Shown here piece after piece: positions 1 to 4,813 of a DNA stretch of 9,982 bases. The notes under the pieces were generated by a model that saw only the letters and a program-made list of their open reading frames with translations, was not told where the DNA came from and did no database searches. Position numbers and translations under genes: made by a program. Origin of the DNA: an uncultured Eubacteriales bacterium (GTDB taxonomy: Bacteria; Bacillota; Clostridia; Monoglobales; Firm-18); assembly GCA_905210885.1 (NCBI GenBank), contig CAJLYO010000046.1, positions 1 to 9,982 of the forward strand. The letters are read 5' to 3'. Within the stretch, counting starts at the first letter, position 1, and every line of letters begins with the position of its first letter.

Positions 1-2
1 CC

Positions 3-281
3 GCAAAGCTAAAAGCGGGCGAAGGTCTGACCGTCACTTACTCCGGTGCAGGCACGGGCGAGAACGAATATGTTTCCGCCATGCTCGTGGGAAAAAGTGG
101 CAACATTCTTTACTACGGCCGCATCGCACAGAACAGAAAATTCGGTACGGCAAGCGTGGAAATTCCGTCCGACCTTGCACCGGGCAGCTACACCTTGAAA
201 ATTTTCAGCGAACAATATAACGGCGATTATAAAACCGACTATGCGAGTGATTTCACAGACATTTCGCTGACGGTTGAAAAG
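3..281 (+). other. C-terminal repeat domain of an extracellular surface protein (fragment)
   Basis: About 93 codons read as a beta-sandwich repeat resembling those in large secreted proteins of gut Clostridia. The recognisable pattern is YVSAML, then LYYGRIA, then GTASVEIP, LAPGSYTLKIF, EQYNGDYKTDYASDF and a final strand ISLTVE. No such domain belongs to pyruvate kinase. Codon use also differs from what follows: none of its five Ile codons is ATA, whereas 6 of the next 14 Ile codons are, and third positions are more often C. I recognise the pattern from memory of surface-protein repeats and cannot name a specific family. No signal peptide is visible because the start lies outside the window. 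Confidence 0.6.
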
Positions 282-1304
282 TGCACCGATACCGATATTG
301 TCTGCAAGGTTATAAACGGAGGAAAGGTAAGCAATCACAAGGGTATAAACGTGCCTAACGTTCACCTTGAGCTTGAATATTTAAGTGAACAGGACAAAAG
401 CGACATTTTGTTCGGCATAGAAAATGACGTTGATTATATAGCAAGCTCTTTTGTGCGCTGCCGTGAAGATGTTGTGGCACTCAGAAAGTTTATTAATTAT
501 AACGGCGGACATGATATAAGAATTATTTCTAAAATTGAAAATATCGAGGGTGTTGACAACTTCGACGATATCCTTGCAAAGTCGGACGGCATAATGGTGG
601 CAAGAGGCGATATGGGCGTAGAGGTGGAGTATGAGCGTCTGCCCGGTCTGCAAAAGCGTTTTATAAAAAAATGCTATCAATCGGGTAAGATGGTTATAAC
701 CGCAACCCAGATGCTTGAATCCATGATGAGCCATGCAACGCCTACACGTGCGGAGATTACGGACGTTGCAAACGCCGTTTTTGACGGAACGTCAGCCGTT
801 ATGCTTTCCGGAGAAACCGCTGTTGGTAAATATCCCGTGCTTGCGGTTAAAGTTATGGCGAAAATTGCGGCTCAGGCGGAAAAAGACAGCTTTGAAATTA
901 ATTCTTCAAAGGGTATAAATTACGAAATGGATTTTTCCGATACCACAAATGCCGTATGCGACGCTGCCTGCACTACTGCGCGTGATATAAAGGCGTCGGC
1001 AATAATCGCTGTTACAAAATACGGTCAGACAGCGCGGAGAATGTCAAAATTCCGCCCGATAGAGCCTGTTGTCGCGGCAACGCCGATAGAGAAAACTTTC
1101 CATCAGCTTGCTCTTTCCTGGGGTGTTTACCCTGTTCTTGCGCGCTACCAGTCAAATTTTGAGGATTTGTTTATGCATGCTGTTGACTGCGCAAAACAGA
1201 TTGATATTATAGAGCCGGGCGACAAGGTTGTTATCGCTGCCGGTATTCCTCTTGATACTCCCGGAAATACGAATATTCTGAAAATTGAAACGGTTACGGA
1301 GTAA
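3..1304 (+). CDS. pyk: Pyruvate kinase C-terminal two-thirds, fused in frame to a surface-protein fragment (5' end outside window)
   Basis: The frame is open from the window edge, so ATG 81 is only an internal Met. Numbering from that Met, residues from about 68 to 407 are pyruvate kinase, which makes pyruvate and ATP from phosphoenolpyruvate and ADP in glycolysis. They cover the end of the B domain (TDIVCKVINGG), the second half of the (beta/alpha)8 barrel and the whole C domain. Visible active-site elements are Lys151 and Glu153 (SKIEN), the GIMVARGDMGVE loop (170-181), TATQMLESM (207-215) and SGETAVGKYP (243-252). The C-terminus ends normally, without the extra PEP-utilising domain of some Bacillota enzymes. 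The N-terminal part of the kinase is missing, including the NFSHG and DTKGPEIR-type motifs, so this product should be inactive. Residues before about 66 belong to an unrelated extracellular protein. It could be a chimeric contig join, a rearranged pseudogene or, least likely, a real fusion. The family assignment is secure; the integrity of the gene is not. Confidence 0.85.
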   Translation, partial: AKLKAGEGLTVTYSGAGTGENEYVSAMLVGKSGNILYYGRIAQNRKFGTASVEIPSDLAPGSYTLKIFSEQYNGDYKTDYASDFTDISLTVEKCTDTDIVCKVINGGKVSNHKGINVPNVHLELEYLSEQDKSDILFGIENDVDYIASSFVRCREDVVALRKFINYNGGHDIRIISKIENIEGVDNFDDILAKSDGIMVARGDMGVEVEYERLPGLQKRFIKKCYQSGKMVITATQMLESMMSHATPTRAEITDVANAVFDGTSAVMLSGETAVGKYPVLAVKVMAKIAAQAEKDSFEINSSKGINYEMDFSDTTNAVCDAACTTARDIKASAIIAVTKYGQTARRMSKFRPIEPVVAATPIEKTFHQLALSWGVYPVLARYQSNFEDLFMHAVDCAKQIDIIEPGDKVVIAAGIPLDTPGNTNILKIETVTE

Positions 1305-1334
1305 TTAAAGGGGGTAACGCTGAAATTGCGGCAC

Positions 1335-2522
1335 CTACCCGATTACCTTATCCATCATTACGGTGGCGGTTTTTATAACCCCGCTGCCGTATTTTTCTTT
1401 TATTGCGTCAAGAGAGCGCTCAAGCTTTTCACGGCGTTCGGTTTTTTCTATATCCGTGTCCATTGCAAGCTGAATATTATTTTCCGAAACAAGGTTTGAC
1501 GCCCTTACACCGACGCTTCTGAAAACACCGCCGTTCGGGAAATTCTTTTTGTAAATCATGAATGCCGTTTCAAACAGGCTTTTCGAGTCGCAAATCGGGT
1601 ATGAAACCGAAACCTGTCTTTCGCACGCAACAAAATTTGCGGTTTTTGTATGCAGCGTCACCGTGGTGCACCTGAGATGCTTTTTTCTCATTCTGTACGC
1701 AACGCTTTCGCACATGGCAAGCAGAAAAATCCGTATGTCCTCATCGCATGTTAAATCACGGTAGGCGGTTGTGGTGTTGCCTATGCTTTTCGGGATTTCG
1801 GCTGCGTCCGCATATGCCACGGAAGATCGGTCAAGTCCGTTTGCGTATTCCCATAAAAGCTCGCCGTTTTTGCCGAGAATACGTTTTAAAATACGAACGT
1901 CTGTTCGTGCTATGTCGCCTATTGTTTTTATACCGAACTCCGAAAGCCGCGCATTGCCGGATTTGCCCACAAAAAGCATGTCCGAGGCAGGGAGCGGCCA
2001 TACAACGTTTTTAAAATTGTTTTCCGTTATAACGGTTGTGGCGTCGGGCTTTTTCATGTCGGAGCCAAGCTTTGCAAACACCTTGTTAAAGCTTACTCCG
2101 ACCGAAACCGTAACGCCGAGCTCATTGCGGATTTTTTCACGTATTTCGTTTGCGATTGCCGTGCCGTTTCCAAAGCGCCATGTGCTTCCCGTAACGTCAA
2201 GCCAGCTTTCGTCCGGTCCGAAGTCTTCTACCTGATCCGTATAGCCGTAATATATCTTGTTTGCAGCCTTTGAATATTCGCGGTACAGCTTAAAATCGGG
2301 CGGCAAAATAACAAGCTCCGGGCATTTTTTTCGCGCCGAACAAAGGCTTTCGCCCGTTATTATATTAAATTTTTTCGCATTATAATTTTTCGCCAAAACA
2401 ATTCCGTGACGCATTTTTTCGTCACCGCCCACCGCTACCGGAAATTTGTTCAGCTCGGGGCGTTTGGAACATTCGACAGAAGCGTAAAAATTGTTCATAT
2501 CACAGTGCAAAACCGTACTCAT
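1335..2522 (-). CDS. dinB: Y-family DNA polymerase, DinB/Pol IV-like (translesion synthesis)
   Basis: This 395-aa protein has the expected length for a DinB-type polymerase, which copies past damaged template bases at low fidelity. The palm metal ligands are visible: Asp8 in HCDMNNFYASVE and Asp104-Glu105 in GPDESWLDVTGS. Tyr13 occupies the usual steric-gate position that excludes ribonucleotides. SVGVSFNKVFAKLGSDMKKPDAT (140-162) is the conserved palm/fingers segment. The thumb follows (VGKSGNARLSEFGIKTIGDIA) and then a little-finger domain to about 345. The second Asp of the classic DMD motif is Asn here, as in other clostridial Y-polymerases. No clean C-terminal clamp-binding motif of the QLxLF type is seen; QLAMD at 351-355 is the only weak candidate. 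The ATG start is preceded by AAGGGG (2531-2536 on the complementary strand). It is divergent from the xre-immA pair and shares its operator region, so induction after DNA damage is inferred. The 3' end converges on the pyruvate kinase fragment with 30 bp between them and no visible terminator. Confidence 0.93.
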   Translation of the reverse strand: MSTVLHCDMNNFYASVECSKRPELNKFPVAVGGDEKMRHGIVLAKNYNAKKFNIITGESLCSARKKCPELVILPPDFKLYREYSKAANKIYYGYTDQVEDFGPDESWLDVTGSTWRFGNGTAIANEIREKIRNELGVTVSVGVSFNKVFAKLGSDMKKPDATTVITENNFKNVVWPLPASDMLFVGKSGNARLSEFGIKTIGDIARTDVRILKRILGKNGELLWEYANGLDRSSVAYADAAEIPKSIGNTTTAYRDLTCDEDIRIFLLAMCESVAYRMRKKHLRCTTVTLHTKTANFVACERQVSVSYPICDSKSLFETAFMIYKKNFPNGGVFRSVGVRASNLVSENNIQLAMDTDIEKTERREKLERSLDAIKEKYGSGVIKTATVMMDKVIG

Positions 2523-2534
2523 TGAAAATTCCCC

Positions 2535-2563
2535 TTGACAAACGTTAAAATTTGCTGTAGAAT
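2535..2563 (+). promoter_or_regulatory. Sigma-A promoter of the xre-immA operon
   Basis: TTGACA (2535-2540) and TAGAAT (2558-2563) are 17 bp apart, a near-perfect sigma-A promoter. The predicted start is near 2570, inside operator 1, giving an xre leader of about 87 nt that contains operators 2 and 3. Its -35 box overlaps the complement of the polymerase gene's ribosome binding site. It points toward the polymerase promoter, so the two RNA polymerase footprints overlap. Confidence 0.8.
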
Positions 2564-2567
2564 ATAC

Positions 2568-2583
2568 ACGAACTCTAATTCGT
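2568..2583. promoter_or_regulatory. Operator 1: CGAA-N6-TTCG palindrome over both start sites
   Basis: The sequence ACGAACTCTAATTCGT is an imperfect palindrome with arms ACGAA/TTCGT. It covers the predicted start points of both facing promoters, near 2570 and 2581, so one bound repressor dimer could block both. The same core recurs in operators 2 and 3. Binding by the adjacent XRE protein is inferred. Confidence 0.78.
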
Positions 2584-2587
2584 ATTC

Positions 2588-2616
2588 ATTATACACGAAT
2601 TTATGTTCGCTGTCAA
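2588..2616 (-). promoter_or_regulatory. Sigma-A promoter of the Y-family polymerase
   Basis: On the minus strand, TTGACA (2616-2611) and TATAAT (2593-2588) are separated by exactly 17 bp, a perfect match to the sigma-A consensus. The predicted start point is near 2581, giving a leader of roughly 58 nt. Operator 2 fills the spacer and operator 1 covers the start point. A promoter this strong ahead of a mutagenic polymerase implies tight repression. Confidence 0.85.
2595..2610. promoter_or_regulatory. Operator 2: CGAA-N6-TTCG palindrome in the polymerase promoter spacer
   Basis: ACGAATTTATGTTCGC contains the core CGAATTTATGTTCG (2596-2609). It lies almost exactly in the 17-bp spacer between the -35 and -10 boxes of the leftward polymerase promoter, where a bound protein would exclude RNA polymerase. 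Its core starts 27 bp from that of operator 1. Confidence 0.78.
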
Positions 2617-2623
2617 TACATAA

Positions 2624-2641
2624 TACGAATTTAAATTCGTA
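2624..2641. promoter_or_regulatory. Operator 3: perfect 18-bp palindrome upstream of xre
   Basis: TACGAATTTAAATTCGTA is a perfect 18-bp palindrome and the most symmetric of the three sites, so it may be the highest-affinity one. It lies in the xre leader, just ahead of the AGAGGTG ribosome binding site, and just upstream of the polymerase -35 box. Its core starts 30 bp from that of operator 2. Confidence 0.78.
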
Positions 2642-2656
2642 AAAAGAGGTGTTTTA

Positions 2657-3049
2657 ATGAAATTCAGTGATAAATTAAAAAAGCTGCGTGAAAGGGAAAA
2701 ACTTTCACAAAAGGCTCTGGCGGAAAAAATCGGTGTTTCCGAAAGGACGGTGCAGTTTTATGAAACAGGTTCGCGCTATCCGAAAACTCCCGAGATTATA
2801 AACAGGCTTTGTTCCGTTTTTAACGTTACATATGAGTATCTGTTTGACGAAAAGGACGGATTTGCCGTACGTGCTGCGGAAAAATACGGCGAAAGCGGAC
2901 TTTATGATGCTCAGCAGCTTATAAACGAAATAAACGGCTTATATGCCGGGGGACACCTTGACAGTGATGATATGGACAAGGTTTTTAAGGTTGTAACCGA
3001 GCTTTACTGGGACGCTAAAGAAAAAAACAAGAAGTTCGGCGGACGTTAA
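2657..3049 (+). CDS. XRE-family transcriptional repressor (ImmR/DdrO-like)
   Basis: This 130-aa protein has an N-terminal XRE/Cro-cI helix-turn-helix at residues 5-63. The helices run from KLKKLREREKLSQKALAEKIG to a recognition segment VSERTVQFYETG. A helical C-terminal part (about 75-130) has the pattern DAQQLINEINGLYAGG then WDAKEKNKK and probably mediates dimerisation. The ATG is preceded by AGAGGTG at good spacing. The metalloprotease gene follows after 12 bp, so the two are co-transcribed. In characterised pairs of this type (ImmR/ImmA of ICEBs1, DdrO/IrrE of Deinococcus, where DdrO is of similar length) the protease cleaves the repressor in its C-terminal part to derepress target genes. 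By analogy this protein should bind the three CGAA-N6-TTCG sites and repress both itself and the polymerase. The HTH call is certain; the targets are inferred. Confidence 0.93.
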   Translation: MKFSDKLKKLREREKLSQKALAEKIGVSERTVQFYETGSRYPKTPEIINRLCSVFNVTYEYLFDEKDGFAVRAAEKYGESGLYDAQQLINEINGLYAGGHLDSDDMDKVFKVVTELYWDAKEKNKKFGGR

Positions 3050-3061
3050 GAGGAGAATATT

Positions 3062-3556
3062 ATGGATTACATATTAAAAGAGGCACGTCGGCTTAAGAAA
3101 ATGTCTGATATGGGTGACCCGTTTGAGATATGCGCGTCAGTGGGGATAAACGTTGTTTTTGCCGATATAGGTTCGCTTAAAGGCTTTTACAAGTATATAA
3201 AAAGAAACAGATATGTAGTTATAAATGAAAATCTTGACGAGCGCACCGCAAGACTTGTCTGCGCCCATGAACTGGGGCATGACAGACTTCACCGCGAATT
3301 TGCGAAGCACTCGTTTTTGCGTGAATATATGCTGTACGACCGCGACAGCAGGGCGGAGTATGAGGCAAACCTCTTTGCCGCCGAGCTGCTTTTGGACGAT
3401 GAAGAGGTTATGGAGCTTTTGTGCGACGGGTATACATACCCTCAGGCGGCTCACATGCTGGATATTGATACAAATTTACTTTTGATAAAGGTGGATTCCA
3501 TGAATAAGCGCGGCATGAAATTTAAAAACGTTGTCCGTCAGTCGGATTTTTTATAA
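3062..3556 (+). CDS. ImmA/IrrE-family zinc metalloprotease
   Basis: This 164-aa protein belongs to the ImmA/IrrE (COG2856) family. The zinc-binding HExxH motif is HELGH at residues 69-73, within VCAHELGHDRLH. The family's downstream acidic helix is EYEANLFAAELLL (99-111), which should supply the third ligand. The region before the motif (GFYKYIKRNRYVVINENLDE) is the family's substrate-binding beta sheet. There is no signal peptide or membrane segment, so it acts in the cytoplasm. AGGAGA precedes the ATG, 12 bp after xre. The expected role is cleavage of the upstream XRE repressor in response to a signal, plausibly DNA damage, which would release the divergent polymerase. What activates it cannot be read from sequence. 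Its last 19 bp overlap the convergent QueG-like gene. Confidence 0.92.
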   Translation: MDYILKEARRLKKMSDMGDPFEICASVGINVVFADIGSLKGFYKYIKRNRYVVINENLDERTARLVCAHELGHDRLHREFAKHSFLREYMLYDRDSRAEYEANLFAAELLLDDEEVMELLCDGYTYPQAAHMLDIDTNLLLIKVDSMNKRGMKFKNVVRQSDFL

Positions 3557-4191
3557 CGGAAAAATCTGCATTTGCGTATGCAGATTCCGCAGACAACACC
3601 TCTGCCGATGTGCTGGTACGCTTTTTTCATGTGGGTGCTGCATGCCTGCGCGTCAAACATTTCTTCGCGCGGTATGCCTTCACGGTAGTTGACGCCGCGT
3701 ATTGCCATTGCCGGGCATGCGTTTTTGCATAAATTACATTCGCCGCAGTCCTTTATTAACGGCGTTCCGGCTGCAAAGGGCATGTCCGTTAAAATTGTTC
3801 CCAGGCGCACGGCAGGACCGTATTTTTCCGAGATAAACAGGGCGTTTTTGCCGATGAAGCCAAGACCGGCAAGGCGTGCTGCGGTTTTATGGGGAAAATA
3901 TCCCGCAAGACCGGAGGTTGATTGGGAGGCGCCCACGCATATGTAGTTGAAGCCTTTTTTGTCAATTTCAAGCCCGGCGCGCAAAAGCGAGCTGTCTATA
4001 AATGCGTTTACCGTTCTGTAATGGTGAAAGTATTCAAATGTGGGCTGTTCTTCGATTTTTGACATCACAAAAGGCGAAAGGGGTATAACAACCGATATGG
4101 CGTAGGGTAAATCAGCCTCGACTTTTGCAAAGCCTACCTCGTATATTCCGAGATTTTCAAATATATTTTTAATAAATTCGTTATTATTCAA
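3538..4191 (-). CDS. QueG-like double [4Fe-4S] cluster protein (short epoxyqueuosine reductase homologue)
   Basis: The central HKTAARLAGLGFIGKNALF, then YGPAVRLGTILTDMP, is the hallmark of the QueG/COG1600 family. Eight cysteines for two [4Fe-4S] clusters follow. With numbering from the GTG at 4200, they are Cys152, 155, 158 and 162 (CGECNLCKNACP) and Cys187, 204, 207 and 211. Full QueG, the cobalamin-dependent enzyme that reduces epoxyqueuosine in tRNA, is usually over 300 aa. This protein is about 217 aa, with a shortened N-terminal part and no C-terminal extension, so its substrate is uncertain. I prefer TTG 4191 as the start because AGGTGA lies 5 nt upstream of it. The in-frame GTG at 4200 overlaps that ribosome binding site and has none of its own. 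It converges on immA with a 19-bp overlap. Confidence 0.8.
   Translation of the reverse strand: MNNNEFIKNIFENLGIYEVGFAKVEADLPYAISVVIPLSPFVMSKIEEQPTFEYFHHYRTVNAFIDSSLLRAGLEIDKKGFNYICVGASQSTSGLAGYFPHKTAARLAGLGFIGKNALFISEKYGPAVRLGTILTDMPFAAGTPLIKDCGECNLCKNACPAMAIRGVNYREGIPREEMFDAQACSTHMKKAYQHIGRGVVCGICIRKCRFFRYKKSD
3563..3586. repeat. Inverted repeat at the 3' end of the QueG-like gene, just past immA
   Basis: AATCTGCAT (3563-3571) and ATGCAGATT (3578-3586) form a perfect 9-bp stem with a 6-nt loop, starting 7 bp after the immA stop. On the minus strand it is followed by five T residues; on the plus strand no T-run follows. It lies within the codons for the last iron-sulphur cysteines, so it may be a coding coincidence from repeated TGC codons. 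It could equally form a hairpin at the end of the xre-immA mRNA. Confidence 0.4.
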
Positions 4192-4208
4192 AAAAATCAC
4201 CTGAAATT

Positions 4209-4237
4209 ATTATAACATACTTTTATTTTTTTGAAAA
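4209..4237 (-). promoter_or_regulatory. Probable promoter of the QueG-like gene
   Basis: On the minus strand, TTTTCA (4237-4232) lies 17 bp from a perfect TATAAT (4214-4209). The predicted start near 4202 would give a very short leader that begins at the AGGTGA ribosome binding site. This favours the TTG start at 4191 over GTG 4200. The -35 box is weak (4 of 6), so regulation is possible. Confidence 0.5.
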
Positions 4238-4242
4238 GTATG
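4216..4242. promoter_or_regulatory. Palindrome between divergent promoters (candidate operator)
   Basis: CATACTTTT (4216-4224) and AAAAGTATG (4234-4242) form a perfect inverted repeat with a 9-bp AT-rich centre. It spans the spacer and -35 of the leftward promoter and reaches the TG of the rightward extended -10, so a bound regulator would affect both. No regulator can be assigned; the adjacent DUF4364 protein is one candidate. A transcript hairpin is possible but has no clear terminator function here. Confidence 0.45.
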
Positions 4243-4249
4243 ATACAAT
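4221..4249 (+). promoter_or_regulatory. Probable extended -10 promoter for DUF4364-rsmA
   Basis: TGATACAAT (4241-4249) matches an extended -10 element (TGn plus TACAAT). The -35 region 17 bp upstream (TTTTAT, 4221-4226) is poor, as is common with extended -10 promoters. The predicted start near 4256 would give a leader of about 30 nt ahead of ATG 4287. Confidence 0.45.
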
Positions 4250-4286
4250 AAAAATACAGGTTAATTTTTGTAACGGAGGTATAACC

Positions 4287-4811
4287 ATGTATTTGGATGA
4301 TGTGCAGGTCAGGCTGACCGTGCTTTATGCTGTACGCTGCTGCAAGGTGTCTGTTTCCGAGGACATGTTTCAGGAGCTTATAGTATATCAGAATGTTATG
4401 GATTATTTTACCATGATGAACTGCGTGTACGAGCTTGAAAAAATGAAAATGGTAAAATCAATGGTTATAGATAACGAAACCAGATTTGATATCACTAAAA
4501 AAGGACTTTCGTCAGTGCTGATGTTTAAGGATAAAATTCCCCTCAGCATAAGGGACAAAATTTACGATAAGGCGTATGAATTAAATCAGCGCGCCGCGCG
4601 CGGACGGGAGATTTCCGCGGACATTGTGCCCATTGACGAAAAGCGGTATATGGCAAAGTGCGGGATTTACGAATGGGGCACGCCCCTTTTGGAGGTAAGC
4701 GTGTTTGCCGGCGGAAAGAAAAATGCGCAGGATATCGTAAAGCGCTTTGAAAAAGAAGCGTCATCGGTGTACAAGCTTATACTTGAAAAAATAGCGGAGG
4801 AAGGAAAATAA
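4287..4811 (+). CDS. DUF4364 family protein (winged-helix-like)
   Basis: This 174-aa protein matches the DUF4364 family of Clostridia. It begins with a predicted winged-helix-like segment at about residues 5-80, from LTVLYAVRCCKVSVSEDMF to FDITKKGLSSVLMF. The middle part (IPLSIRDKIYDKAYELNQRAARGREISADI) and the C-terminal alpha/beta part (LLEVSVFAGGKKNAQDIVKRFEKEASSVYKLILEKI) are the family's typical end. The winged-helix similarity suggests DNA binding, but the family has no established function that I know of. The ATG is preceded by ACGGAGGT at ideal spacing. The stop codon is 2 bp before the rsmA start, and the rsmA ribosome binding site lies inside this gene's last codons, so the two are tightly coupled. 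No signal peptide or membrane segment is present. Confidence 0.8.
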   Translation: MYLDDVQVRLTVLYAVRCCKVSVSEDMFQELIVYQNVMDYFTMMNCVYELEKMKMVKSMVIDNETRFDITKKGLSSVLMFKDKIPLSIRDKIYDKAYELNQRAARGREISADIVPIDEKRYMAKCGIYEWGTPLLEVSVFAGGKKNAQDIVKRFEKEASSVYKLILEKIAEEGK

Positions 4812-4813
4812 GT

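Noticed and set aside
9..734. Minus-strand open frames of 117-118 codons opposite the surface/pyruvate kinase frame
   Set aside because: They run antisense to clear coding sequence, have no ribosome binding sites or recognisable domains, and arise from codon bias of the plus strand.
1305..1348. Possible terminator between the pyruvate kinase fragment and the polymerase gene (GGGGTAA facing a TACCC)
   Set aside because: The arms are short and imperfect, far apart, and not followed by a T-run in either direction.
2657..3556. The XRE/ImmA-type pair as a toxin-antitoxin system or a prophage immunity region
   Set aside because: The ImmA-type protein has the protease motif rather than a known toxin fold. 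No integrase, excisionase or phage structural gene is in the window. The divergent target is a polymerase, which favours a regulatory switch, although flanking DNA beyond the window could change this.
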